The position numbers and the translations under genes were made by a program. From JBCCGI01 sp039029355 (GTDB lineage: Bacteria > Planctomycetota > UBA1135 > GCA-002686595): 64,000 nucleotides of DNA. The stretch lies in contig JBCCGI010000006.1 of NCBI GenBank assembly GCA_039029355.1, positions 117,794-181,793 on the forward strand, written 5' to 3'. The notes below the pieces were generated by a model. That model was given only the letters and a program-made list of their open reading frames with translations. It did not search any database and was not told where the DNA came from. This document shows, one piece after another, positions 1 to 8,150 of this stretch; the stretch's first letter is position 1; every line of letters starts with the position of its first letter.

Positions 1-579
1 GAAGTAGATCTTGTCGCCGATCGAGACGGGCGTCTGCGCGTTGCTGATCTCGATGATGTCGCTCGTCCCGGCGGTCGTGCCGTCGGTCAGGAAGAAGTGC
101 ATGCCGAACAGGAACTGACGCACGGCGATAATGCCCTTCCCGGTGTCGCCGAGCGGGCGGCTCCACAGGACGAAATCGACGTTGAACAGGTCGTCTGCGT
201 CGAAGAACTCCGCGGTGCCCTCGGGCGTACCATCGGAGCTGTAGAACCTCGACCCGGACGTCCAGATCAGCCGCTCGCCGAACTGGGCGAAGTTGGTGGG
301 GTCGCCGAACGAGGTCGGAAAGTCCATGAGCTTGACCGTGGTCGCGGCCGAGCCGTCGCTGATCCACACGCTCTGAGTACCGGCGCCGTCGGTCGAGCGA
401 AAGACGATCTGATCCCCGAAGTGCGCCTCGGGGAAGGGCTTCCCGCCCTGCAGGCCGGGAAAGATCTCGGTGACTAGCGTATCCGCGCTCGTGAGCTGGG
501 CCTCGGTTTGCGGCGCGAGCGCGAAGAGGCCGAGGACGAGAGGGGCTAGGAAACGATCGTGGGGCATCAAGAGCTCCAT
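1..579 (-). CDS. Secreted ELWxxDGT-type repeat protein, C-terminus beyond window
   Basis: This is a partial gene: the minus-strand frame is open from an ATG at 579 to the window edge, giving 193 codons with no stop. The N-terminus has a hydrophobic segment (residues 10-22) ending in an Ala-rich stretch, which fits a Sec signal peptide. The visible part carries spaced copies of a DGT motif: WISDGSAAT (72-80), YSSDGTPEGT (113-122) and FLTDGTTAGT (163-172). These match the ELWxxDGT repeat family, which is predicted to form beta-propeller-like extracellular structures. An in-frame ATG at 567 is an alternative start. It lies 63 bp downstream of the export-permease operon and may be its last gene. 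Its function is unknown. Confidence 0.75.
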   Translation of the reverse strand, partial: MELLMPHDRFLAPLVLGLFALAPQTEAQLTSADTLVTEIFPGLQGGKPFPEAHFGDQIVFRSTDGAGTQSVWISDGSAATTVKLMDFPTSFGDPTNFAQFGERLIWTSGSRFYSSDGTPEGTAEFFDADDLFNVDFVLWSRPLGDTGKGIIAVRQFLFGMHFFLTDGTTAGTSDIIEISNAQTPVSIGDKIYF

Positions 580-642
580 GAGGGGTCCGATGAGCAGGGG
601 CATCCCGATCGTAGGGCATTCGCCCGAATCCCGCTGCGCGCG

Positions 643-1875
643 CTACTCCGAACGCAGCGCGACCGCGGGCTCGATACGCGAGGCCCGCACCGCCGCGGGC
701 AGCCCGGCGACCGCGGCCGTGACCACCAGCACCGGGAAGGCGATCGCGAGGAGCGTCCGGTCCACGTTGGGCACGAGCCGCGCCTGGGGTGTGAACTCGA
801 GCGGCCCGAGCGCCCCCGCGGCCAGCCAGCCGATGAGGACACCGACCAGCCCGCCCAGCAGGCTCAGCATCAGCGTCTCGGTCAGCACCTCGAGCCGAAT
901 GCGCGTCGCCGTCGCGCCCAGCGCGCGGCGCAGACCGAGCTCCGACGTACGCTCCGACACCGCGATCCCGACCACGTTCGCGGCGCCGAGGCAGCCGAGC
1001 ACCAGCGCGATCGCGGCGATCGTCAGGACCAGCACCTGCAGCGCCAGGCTGACCGACTCCACGCGCTCGACAAAGGCGATGTTCTCCTTCACGTCGATGG
1101 CGCGCGTGTCGCTCGGATCGAAGGAGTACAGGCTGCCGAGCGCGGTCCGGATCTCGGCCACCGCATCGCTCGCGAGGTCGGGTCGGCGCGGCGCAAAGGC
1201 GATGTGGCTGACGTAGCGGCCGCCGGTGTCGCCCATCTCCATCGCGGTCGGGTACGGGACCAGCATCGAGTAGGCGAACGACGCATCGCTCTCGTAGACG
1301 CCGATCACCTCGAAGCGCCGCCCCCAGGCGTCGACGGTCTTGCCCAGGGCGACGCGGCCGTCGTACATGCCATCCATCAGCGGCAGGCTCAGGAGGCAGA
1401 CCTCAGACGCCAGCTGCTCCTCCTCCTTGGTGAACCAGCGCCCGGCGACGATCGCGAGGTCGGTGACGTCGGCGTAGTCGAAGCCCACGCCGTTGAGGCG
1501 CGCCCAGGGCCAGCTGCGCTCCTCCGAGAAGACCGGCCCGCCGCGACCGGGGCTGTAGGCGGGCGCCATCCCATCGATCGACGGGCACGCGTCGCGGATC
1601 ATGTTCAGGTCCGCGTAGCGGATGCGGATCGAGCGCCCGCCGCGGTTGCCCGAGGAGCCTGGCCCGCGCGAGCGACGCGGCTCGACCAGGAACTCCTTGC
1701 CGCCGAGGCTGCGCAGGATCGACTCGGTCGCCTCCGGTACGCCGGTCGCGTAGCTCAGCAGCACGAAGAGGACCGCTGCGCCGAAGGCGACGCTCGCCAG
1801 CGTGAGGACCGACCGCAGCGGGTGCGACGCGAGGCTCCGCGCCGCCTCGCCGAGCACGGAGCTCAGCGTCCTCAC
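643..1875 (-). CDS. ABC transporter permease, MacB/FtsX family (second permease)
   Basis: Integral membrane subunit of a MacB-like exporter, 410 aa. It has the FtsX layout: one N-terminal membrane segment (about 18-42), a large periplasmic MacB_PCD domain, then three C-terminal membrane segments. The conserved cytoplasmic segment ERTSELGLRRALGA after the second span is typical of the family. I chose the GTG at 1875 because it overlaps the TGA of the preceding permease (GTGA), showing translational coupling; an ATG at 1926 would add 17 residues lying inside that gene. It is the fourth gene of the operon. Such exporters move lipoproteins, peptides or small molecules out of the cytoplasmic membrane; the substrate cannot be read here. 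Confidence 0.88.
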   Translation of the reverse strand: MRTLSSVLGEAARSLASHPLRSVLTLASVAFGAAVLFVLLSYATGVPEATESILRSLGGKEFLVEPRRSRGPGSSGNRGGRSIRIRYADLNMIRDACPSIDGMAPAYSPGRGGPVFSEERSWPWARLNGVGFDYADVTDLAIVAGRWFTKEEEQLASEVCLLSLPLMDGMYDGRVALGKTVDAWGRRFEVIGVYESDASFAYSMLVPYPTAMEMGDTGGRYVSHIAFAPRRPDLASDAVAEIRTALGSLYSFDPSDTRAIDVKENIAFVERVESVSLALQVLVLTIAAIALVLGCLGAANVVGIAVSERTSELGLRRALGATATRIRLEVLTETLMLSLLGGLVGVLIGWLAAGALGPLEFTPQARLVPNVDRTLLAIAFPVLVVTAAVAGLPAAVRASRIEPAVALRSE

Positions 1876-3143
1876 GCCCGCCCTCCGCGCAGCGCGATCG
1901 AAGGCGCCATCCGCGCCGCCCGCCACGCCGGCCAGACCGCCGCGCCGAGGCTCACCGCCAACAGCAGGACGCCGGGCAGCCAGGCCGCCGCCAGCTCGGC
2001 CTGGGGCGGCGCGAAGCCGTCGGGGAGCTCGACGTTGCCCATCAGCGCCACGCCACCGGCGCCGAGCAGGAAGCCGAGCCCGCCGCTCGCGGCGCAGACC
2101 AGCGCGGCCTCGAGGAACACCTGGACGAAGATCCAGCGCCGCTTGCAGCCGAGCGCGCGGCGCAGGCCGAACTCGAAGGTCCGTGCGGTCACCGACATCA
2201 GGACGACGTTGGCGACGCCGATGGCCCCCAACAGGAGGATCAGCGCGCCCACGGCGCCGAGGAAGACCTCCAGCCCGCCGAACACCGCGTCGATGCGCGC
2301 CTTGCGCTCGAACGCGTCGAAGTAGGGGACGAGCGTGTTCTCCTGGTCGGGGTCGAAGCCGTGCCGCCGCGCGAGCACGCCGCGCACCTCGTCCAGCGCC
2401 GCCTCCTTGCCCGCGTCGGCGTGGGGGCGCAGCACGAAGAACTGGAAGTCGCGCGGCGACATGCGCTCCCAGGTCGTGAACGGCAGGAAGACCGAGCGGC
2501 GGTGGCTGGTGTAGATCTCGTCGCCGGCGAGCTCCTCGTCGCTGACCGCGCCGATGACGGTGATGCGGCGCTGCACCGTGTCCTCGCCCGCGCGCCGCGT
2601 GAAGATCAGCTTGATCTCCTCGCCGACGCAGGGGCCGTCGCCGAAGAGCTCCTCGCGCACCCCCCAGCCGATGACGCAGACCGGCAGCTCCTGATCCAGG
2701 TCGTTCTGGTCGATCCAGCGCCCAGCCGAGAGCGGAACGTGCACGATGTCGGCATACGACGGCTCGACGCCGGTCGCGGTGGCGCGCGTCAGGTTGTCGC
2801 CGCGGAACGCCTGGATGAACCAGTTGTTGGCCTTGGGGGAGAGCGCCTCGACCGACGGCGACGCGGCGCGCATCGCCTCGATGTCATCGCTGTCGAGCCG
2901 CACGAAGCCGTTCGCACGCACGTCGCCGCGCGAGCTGGTCGCGCGGTTCACGCGCAGGAGCACGAACTCGTCGCCGAGCGCCTCCAGGGTGCCGCGCTGG
3001 GTGGACTCGAAGCCGCGCCCGATCGCCACCAGCACGAACACCGACGCCACGCCCCAGACGATGCCCGCCGCCATCGGCGCGGTGCGACGCGCCTCGCGCA
3101 GCACCGAGCCGAGGCTCTCGGCGACGAGATCGGAGAGGCGCAT
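1872..3143 (-). CDS. ABC transporter permease, MacB/FtsX family (first permease)
   Basis: 423 aa, paralogous in layout to the permease that follows it: an N-terminal membrane segment near residues 25-45, a periplasmic domain of about 220 residues, and three C-terminal spans. The family segment is visible as FEFGLRRALGC. It starts 10 bp after the membrane fusion protein gene and ends in a 4-bp overlap with the next permease. Two different permeases behind one ATPase suggest that the exporter works as a heterodimer. In the classical MacB, ATPase and permease are one polypeptide; here they are separate genes, as in Lol-like and many Gram-positive-type systems. Confidence 0.88.
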   Translation of the reverse strand: MRLSDLVAESLGSVLREARRTAPMAAGIVWGVASVFVLVAIGRGFESTQRGTLEALGDEFVLLRVNRATSSRGDVRANGFVRLDSDDIEAMRAASPSVEALSPKANNWFIQAFRGDNLTRATATGVEPSYADIVHVPLSAGRWIDQNDLDQELPVCVIGWGVREELFGDGPCVGEEIKLIFTRRAGEDTVQRRITVIGAVSDEELAGDEIYTSHRRSVFLPFTTWERMSPRDFQFFVLRPHADAGKEAALDEVRGVLARRHGFDPDQENTLVPYFDAFERKARIDAVFGGLEVFLGAVGALILLLGAIGVANVVLMSVTARTFEFGLRRALGCKRRWIFVQVFLEAALVCAASGGLGFLLGAGGVALMGNVELPDGFAPPQAELAAAWLPGVLLLAVSLGAAVWPAWRAARMAPSIALRGGRA

Positions 3144-3153
3144 CGCCCGCGGC

Positions 3154-4413
3154 CTAGCGCTCCCCGGCGCGGCGCGCGGGCGGCAGCAGCACGCGGTCGC
3201 CGGCCGTCAGGCCGTCGGTGACCTCGGTCATCAGCCCGTCGCTGAGACCGAGCTGCACGGCGACGCGCTCGACACGCGCCTCGTCACCGCTACCGACGAC
3301 GCGGCTCGCGTTCCACACGCCGTCCTCGCTCCGCGCCAGCGCGATCTGTGGGAGCGACGAGACCCCGTCGCGCCGATCGATCACCAACTTGGCGTCGGCC
3401 GTCATGTCGGGTCGCAGGATGCTCTCGGGGTCCTGCACCGACACCTCGACCTCGAAGGTCACGATCCCGTTGTCATCGATCGACCCCGCCGGCGCGATGC
3501 GCCGCACGGCGCCGTCGAGCGGCTTGTCGCGATGCGCGTCGACCGTGACGAGCGCGGGCATGCCGACGCGAATGCGGCCCAGGTCGACCTCGTCGACGCG
3601 CGCCTCGATGTGCATCCGCGAGAGGTCGCCCAGCGTCAGGATCTGGGTCGCGTTGCCGCCCGCGGTGAGGATCGACGACACACCGTCGCCGACCTCCTTG
3701 TCGCGCGTCAGCACCACGCCGTCGATCGGGCAGAGGATGGTCGCCTCGCGCAGGAACGTCTCGCTGCGGGCGAGCGCCGCGTCGGCGGCAGCGAGCCCGG
3801 CCTCGGCCTCGGCGACGGCGGCTTGGAGCACCGGGATGCCGGCCTCGACCAGGTCGACGCGGAACTCGGCCAACGCGAGGGCGCGGGCGGCGTCCTCGTG
3901 CTCCTTGACCGAGACGTCGCCGACCTCGAAGAGCCCGTCGAGCCGCTTCACCTCGCGCCGCAGGAACTCGAGCTCGGGGTCCGAGACGCGCACCCGCGCC
4001 TCGTCCAGCCGCGCCTTGGCCGCGTCGAGCCGTGCCGACGCCGCGAGCCGGTCGGCCTCGTCCTGCTCGAGCTGGGCCTGGAGCTGCTCGCGGTCGAGCT
4101 CGGCCAGGACCTGCCCGGACTCGACCACGTCGCCCTCGTCGACGTAGAGCGCCTCGATGATGCCGCTGGCCCGGCTCATCACGGCGACGCGCGCAAGCGG
4201 CTCGACCCGGCCGGACGCGTTGACGCTGTCGATCACGTCGCGCGACTCGACGACGACGATGCGGTCCGAGTCGAGCGCGTCCCGGGCCGCCGCACCGTCA
4301 GCACCGCGCCACCAGAGCAGCCCTCCGCCGGCGCCCAAGAGCAAGACCGTCATCAGGCCCGCGCGGACGGCTCCGCGGCCGCCTGAGGGGGATTGGGGAG
4401 CGTGGAGTCTCAT
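3154..4413 (-). CDS. Periplasmic membrane fusion (HlyD/MacA-like) protein
   Basis: 419 aa adaptor that would link the inner-membrane ABC exporter to the envelope. It has a single N-terminal membrane anchor (about 19-38), a barrel-sandwich/lipoyl half near residues 80-115 (SGIIEALYVDEGD), a long alpha-helical hairpin rich in Ala, Glu and Arg (about 115-235), the returning lipoyl half (ILCPIDGVVLTRDKEVGD) and a beta-barrel domain. The ATG at 4413 overlaps the TGA of the ATPase gene (ATGA, 4 bp). The frame stays open far upstream, but that stretch lies inside the ATPase gene. MacA family membership is clear; no outer-membrane partner gene is seen here. Confidence 0.88.
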   Translation of the reverse strand: MRLHAPQSPSGGRGAVRAGLMTVLLLGAGGGLLWWRGADGAAARDALDSDRIVVVESRDVIDSVNASGRVEPLARVAVMSRASGIIEALYVDEGDVVESGQVLAELDREQLQAQLEQDEADRLAASARLDAAKARLDEARVRVSDPELEFLRREVKRLDGLFEVGDVSVKEHEDAARALALAEFRVDLVEAGIPVLQAAVAEAEAGLAAADAALARSETFLREATILCPIDGVVLTRDKEVGDGVSSILTAGGNATQILTLGDLSRMHIEARVDEVDLGRIRVGMPALVTVDAHRDKPLDGAVRRIAPAGSIDDNGIVTFEVEVSVQDPESILRPDMTADAKLVIDRRDGVSSLPQIALARSEDGVWNASRVVGSGDEARVERVAVQLGLSDGLMTEVTDGLTAGDRVLLPPARRAGER

Positions 4414-5198
4414 GCGTGCAGCAGGTCCTCGGGGCAACCGGCGGGATCGCCGTCGTAGGCGAGCAGGCCGTTGCGCAGCGCCAGCAACCTCTGCGCGCGC
4501 CGGGCGAGCGCGCTGTCGTGGGTCACCATGATGAGGGTTCGGTCCGCGCTCCGGAGCGAGTCGAAGAGGTCGAGGATCTCCGCTCCGGTGCGCGAGTCGA
4601 GGTTGCCGGTCGGCTCGTCGGCCAGGAGCACCGCCGGCCCGGTCACGAGCGCGCGCGCGATGGCGACGCGCTGCCGTTGGCCGCCGGAGAGCTGATCGGG
4701 ATGGTGGTGGGCGCGGTTCGCGAGGCCCACCTCCTCGAGCGCGGCGAGCGCACGCTCGCGCCGCTCGCGGGGAGCAACGCCGGCGTAGACGAGCGGCAGC
4801 TCGACGTTGCGCCGCGCGCTGGCGCGCGCGAGCAGGTGGAAGCTCTGGAACACGAAGCCGATGCGCCGGTTGCGGACCTCGGCAAGCCGTGACTCTCCGA
4901 GCACGCTGACGTCCTCGCCGTCGAGCGCATACGTGCCCGCCGTCGGCGCGTCGATGCATCCCAGGATCTGCAGCAGCGTGGACTTGCCGCTGCCCGAGGG
5001 GCCGACGATCGCGACGTGCTCCCCGTAGCGCAGCAGGAGGTCGACGCCGTCGAGCGCGCGCACGACCTCGCCGCCGACCTGGTAGTGACGCGACAGGCCG
5101 GCGAGCTGAACGCACGGGCGCCCTGCCGACTCCGCGGAGTCGGCCGACTCGGACCGGTCGACGCCGATGTCGTGGGGTGCGGGGCGGACGGCTCCCAT
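4410..5198 (-). CDS. ABC transporter ATPase, MacB/LolD family
   Basis: 262 aa ATPase that would power the exporter encoded by the next three genes. Visible motifs are Walker A GPSGSGKS (66-73), a Q-loop glutamine in FVFQSF (118), signature LSGGQ (170-174), Walker B VLLADE (190-195) and the H-loop in MVTHD. The DEPTGNLDSRTG stretch is characteristic of the LolD/MacB subfamily. The first 28 residues are a family-atypical, Ser/Asp-rich extension. A TAGGAT -10-like box lies 6 bp before the ATG, which suggests a leaderless transcript. It is the first gene of the minus-strand operon and is divergent from the S41 peptidase gene. Confidence 0.93.
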   Translation of the reverse strand: MGAVRPAPHDIGVDRSESADSAESAGRPCVQLAGLSRHYQVGGEVVRALDGVDLLLRYGEHVAIVGPSGSGKSTLLQILGCIDAPTAGTYALDGEDVSVLGESRLAEVRNRRIGFVFQSFHLLARASARRNVELPLVYAGVAPRERRERALAALEEVGLANRAHHHPDQLSGGQRQRVAIARALVTGPAVLLADEPTGNLDSRTGAEILDLFDSLRSADRTLIMVTHDSALARRAQRLLALRNGLLAYDGDPAGCPEDLLHA

Positions 5199-5204
5199 CC
5201 CGCC

Positions 5205-5210
5205 ATCCTA
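5205..5210 (-). promoter_or_regulatory. Predicted -10 box (TAGGAT), leaderless start of exporter operon
   Basis: TAGGAT on the minus strand is followed by six bases and then the ATG at 5198. With the usual 6-8 bp from the -10 box to the transcription start, the message would begin at or next to the start codon. No Shine-Dalgarno sequence is present. No clear -35 hexamer is visible. Confidence 0.4.
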
Positions 5211-5291
5211 GCCGGCATTCGGGGGGCGCGCCTAGCGACGGACGCGAGGGCCGGGGTAAGGTGCGCGGAGTCGCAACCGAAGGAGGCTTCG

Positions 5292-6803
5292 ATGAGGGCA
5301 GTTTGCGTGGCGCTAACGTGCGCGCTCGTGGCGGGACCGCTCGGCGGACAGGAGCTGACGAACCCGGGCTTCGAGGAGGGCGCCCAAGGAGAGGCCCCCG
5401 AGGGCTGGACCGCGACCCACGGCGCCGGAGCCGCAAACGGCAAGCCCTCGGTGGTCACGCGCGACACCGACGTGGCCTGGGAGGGCGAGTCGTCGCTGAG
5501 GCTCTCCGGCGACGACGAGACCTGGTCGTGGCAGTACGTCGCGCAGCGGCTCGAGGCCAAGCCGGCGCAGCGGTGGGCGGTCCGGCTCGCCGTGAGGAGC
5601 GACGAGGTCCACCAGGGCCACGAGCAGCAGTTCTACAACTCCTACGTGGCGGTCTCCTTCTACGACGCGGAGGACAAGCTCTTGAAGCGCGAGCGCACGC
5701 CGATGATCACCGGCACCCGCGATTGGTCGAAGCTGGTGCTGCAGGGCGTGGCCCCCGAGAAGACGGTGCACGGCGAGGTCGCCTTCTTCCTCTCGATGAC
5801 CGGCACGCTGTGGCTCGACGGGATCGAGCTCGACGTCACCCCCACCCTGCCCTTCGACAAGCAGGCCCGTGGGGCCGCCTTCGACGCCCTCGAGGGCCAT
5901 CTGCGGCGCACGTACCCCTTCTTCGGCCTGAGCGACAAGCCGGCCGCGGACGAGCTCTTCGGCAAGTACCGCAGCAAGGCGGTCAAGAAGAAGGACGTGG
6001 AGGGCTTCGCCGAAGTGCTGGTCGAGATGCTCGACCCCCTCGACGACCTGCACGTGTACCTCGACGTCGCGGGCGAGCGCCTCTCCACGGGGCCCAAGGG
6101 CAACCCCAACCCGACCAACTGGAACATGGAGGTCATCGACGAGCGCGTCGACGAGGTGATCTCCAAGGGCGCGAACCACCTGGTCGCGCGCCTCAACGAG
6201 AACCAGGGCTACGTGCGCCTCGGCTCGTTCGGCGCGGAGTGGGAGGAGATCAAGCGCATCGACGTCGCCATGGACCAGCTGGCCGACGCCCACGGCTGGG
6301 TGATCGACGTGCGCCCGAACGGCGGCGGCGGCGAGGACAAGGCCCAGTACATCGCCGCCCGTTTCGTCCGCGAGCGCATCGAGTACGCGCGCAGCAAGTA
6401 CCGCGACTCGTTCGCTCCCGACGACGAGACCGCCTTCACCGAGGCCTACCCGCGCTGGCTGGAGCCGCGCGAGGGGCGCCAGCGTGACGGGCGCCCCGTC
6501 GCCGTGCTGATGGGCCCCTTCTGCGTCAGCTCGACCGAGGGCTTCCTGCTGATGATGAAGGCCGTCCCCACCGCGACGCTGGTCGGCAAGCCGAGCCGCG
6601 GCGCCAGCGCCAACCCAGGCCGCTTCACGATCGTCCCGGGGCTCGACATCGTGTCCTCGCGCTGGCGCAGCCTGACGCTCGAAGACGAGTGCATCGAGGG
6701 CGTCGGCGTGCAGCCCGACGTCTTGGTGGACGAGCGCCTCTCGAAATATCGCAAGCGCGATCCCACGTTCGAGAAGGCCCTCGAAATCCTCATCGGCGGC
6801 TGA
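5292..6803 (+). CDS. Secreted S41-family (tail-specific) peptidase with N-terminal jelly-roll-like domain
   Basis: 503 aa. The start at 5292 is fixed by AAGGAGG (5280-5286) and a following signal peptide (residues 1-20, ending GPLGGQ). Residues 21-180 resemble a carbohydrate-binding/jelly-roll module (NPGFEEG start, WSWQYVAQ, TLWLDGIELD). Residues 190-500 are an S41 peptidase domain: a helical cap, GYVRLGSF, the WVIDVRPNGGG strand-loop, and the nucleophile region SSTEGF at 413-418. GKPSRGASANPG matches the conserved glycine-rich loop. The PDZ domain of classical Ctp/Tsp proteases is not evident. It stands alone: a terminator follows and the exporter operon diverges upstream. The substrate is unknown. 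Confidence 0.85.
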   Translation: MRAVCVALTCALVAGPLGGQELTNPGFEEGAQGEAPEGWTATHGAGAANGKPSVVTRDTDVAWEGESSLRLSGDDETWSWQYVAQRLEAKPAQRWAVRLAVRSDEVHQGHEQQFYNSYVAVSFYDAEDKLLKRERTPMITGTRDWSKLVLQGVAPEKTVHGEVAFFLSMTGTLWLDGIELDVTPTLPFDKQARGAAFDALEGHLRRTYPFFGLSDKPAADELFGKYRSKAVKKKDVEGFAEVLVEMLDPLDDLHVYLDVAGERLSTGPKGNPNPTNWNMEVIDERVDEVISKGANHLVARLNENQGYVRLGSFGAEWEEIKRIDVAMDQLADAHGWVIDVRPNGGGGEDKAQYIAARFVRERIEYARSKYRDSFAPDDETAFTEAYPRWLEPREGRQRDGRPVAVLMGPFCVSSTEGFLLMMKAVPTATLVGKPSRGASANPGRFTIVPGLDIVSSRWRSLTLEDECIEGVGVQPDVLVDERLSKYRKRDPTFEKALEILIGG

Positions 6804-6816
6804 GTCCATCGAGCCG

Positions 6817-6853
6817 AAAGGGAGCGTGCGAGCGATTCACGCCCGCTCCCTTT
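6817..6853 (+). terminator. Terminator after the S41 peptidase gene
   Basis: Inverted repeat AAAGGGAGCG (6817-6826) and CGCTCCCTTT (6844-6853), 14 bp after the stop codon, with a 17-nt loop. The right arm ends in TTT, so it fits a rho-independent terminator with a short U-tract. Confidence 0.7.
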
Positions 6854-6933
6854 AGAGGCGATGGACCAACGCCCCCCGCCGCCCCCTCACGGCCGCCCCT
6901 CACGGTCGCGGCGGGTGGGCCCCTCGCCCCGCG

Positions 6934-7281
6934 CTAGCCGAACACCGAGAAGCCGAAGCTGACGGCCGTCAGGGCGAAGAGCAGGAAGAGCCCCACGACG
7001 CCGATCCCGATGGCGATGATGCCCATCACCTTCCCGGCGCTGATCTGCGGCTCGCCCGAAGGGTCCATGTCGCCGCGCTGCATGGCCGCGAGATCCTGAT
7101 TGGCCATCACCCAGGCGGCGGCGCCCAGGGGGATCGAGATCGCCGAGAAGATCGGGCAGCACGCGAGCCCGAAGGCGTGCAGCACGAGCCCGCCGGCGCC
7201 CAGCGCCAGCACCGCGCCGCCGCGGTGCGGGTCGAGCTCGCCGCGGAACGGCTCGCCTTCGGTCTCGTCCATGGACGCCAC
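6934..7281 (-). CDS. Small two-span membrane protein (DUF4190-like)
   Basis: 115 aa with an acidic N-terminus (DETEGEPFRGE) and two hydrophobic hairpins, near residues 22-55 (containing GLACCPIFSAI) and 83-113. The small-residue-rich first hairpin followed by a short polar loop resembles DUF4190-type membrane proteins; I do not recognise a specific function. The GTG at 7281 is taken as start because a TAACCT box lies 6 bp upstream, consistent with a leaderless message; an internal ATG at 7272 is the alternative. It ends in TAG right after FSVFG. It is divergent from the coiled-coil gene downstream. Confidence 0.65.
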   Translation of the reverse strand: MASMDETEGEPFRGELDPHRGGAVLALGAGGLVLHAFGLACCPIFSAISIPLGAAAWVMANQDLAAMQRGDMDPSGEPQISAGKVMGIIAIGIGVVGLFLLFALTAVSFGFSVFG

Positions 7282-7287
7282 GGGGCC

Positions 7288-7293
7288 AGGTTA
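7288..7293 (-). promoter_or_regulatory. Predicted -10 box (TAACCT) for the small membrane protein
   Basis: TAACCT on the minus strand with six bases to the GTG at 7281. The spacing predicts a leaderless transcript, matching the arrangement before the ABC ATPase at 5198. Confidence 0.35.
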
Positions 7294-7479
7294 CGGCCTT
7301 GCGGCGCGGGGCGCGACCCCCGCAAGGCGGGCGAGGGAGGCGGGAAAACGACGCCGACCGTGGAAAGGATTGCCGCCCAAAAAGCCCGGGCCGGCTTCGG
7401 ACGCCGCGGTTCGTAAACCGAAGAGTCGTGGGAGGCCCCCACCTCCCCCCATCCTCACCCCCCATCCCCGGTCCTCAAC

Positions 7480-8043
7480 ATGAACGTTCAAGACAACGCG
7501 CGCCGGTTGCTTCGTCGTGTCCTTTCCTCCATGCATGGTGAGCTCGCAGATCAGGAGCGACTCACCGCCCCCGGGGCGGAGGAGTTCGGCGAGTTCGAAG
7601 ACCTGCTGGACGGCATCGGCGCCGAGCAGGTCGAGGACAGCGCCGACGCCGCGCTCGCTCTGAAGGACAACACGATCGCCGAGCTCAAGACGATGCTCGC
7701 GCGCCTCCGCCCGCTGGGCGATCGCCTCGCGGCCACCGAGCGCGCCCGCCTCGCCGCCGTGCGGCGCGTCCAGCAGCTGGAGAAGAAGGTCCGCGACATC
7801 GACGAGGCCGTGCTGCAGCTCCGCCGCTCGGAGGAGAAGCTGAAGCGCGAGCTCGAGAGCGAGCGTAAGAACTGGGATCGCTACCGCGCCGCCCTGCCCG
7901 TCGCCGCGGAAGAGGACGCGGTCGAGACCGTGCCCGTGCACCACCTGCCCCTCTTCGAGCTCATGCAGCTCGACGACGGAGCGGTGCTCGAGCTCGCGCC
8001 GCGCCGCCAGGCGCCGTCGCACTCGGCCGGACTGGCCTCCTAG
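7480..8043 (+). CDS. Coiled-coil protein of unknown function
   Basis: 187 aa, no signal peptide and no membrane segment, so probably cytoplasmic. Residues about 60-145 are an uninterrupted, charged heptad-like helix (LRRSEEKLKRELESERK), predicted to form a coiled coil. The C-terminus (LFELMQLDDGAVLELAPR) is compact and hydrophobic. The start at 7480 has no evident Shine-Dalgarno sequence. I do not recognise a family. It stands between the divergent membrane-protein gene and the helicase gene 107 bp downstream. Confidence 0.6.
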   Translation: MNVQDNARRLLRRVLSSMHGELADQERLTAPGAEEFGEFEDLLDGIGAEQVEDSADAALALKDNTIAELKTMLARLRPLGDRLAATERARLAAVRRVQQLEKKVRDIDEAVLQLRRSEEKLKRELESERKNWDRYRAALPVAAEEDAVETVPVHHLPLFELMQLDDGAVLELAPRRQAPSHSAGLAS

Positions 8044-8113
8044 CTCTTCCCACGGGCCCACAGGGCCCGCAGCTCCTTCGCCGGACCTCTCCCGGACCAG
8101 CCCCCGGGCGCAG

Positions 8114-8119
8114 TACACT
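8114..8119 (+). promoter_or_regulatory. Predicted -10 box (TACACT) of the nuclease-helicase gene
   Basis: TACACT lies about 32 bp before the ATG at 8151, with a GGAGGAG ribosome-binding site (8142-8148) between them. The -35 region is not obvious. Confidence 0.3.
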
Positions 8120-8150
8120 GTGCCCGGCGCGGCTCGGCGCCGGAGGAGAG

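Noticed and set aside
643..1926. ATG at 1926 as start of the second permease
   Set aside because: It lies 54 bp inside the previous gene and adds an Arg/Ala-rich stretch; the GTG at 1875 gives a GTGA overlap and a normal family N-terminus.
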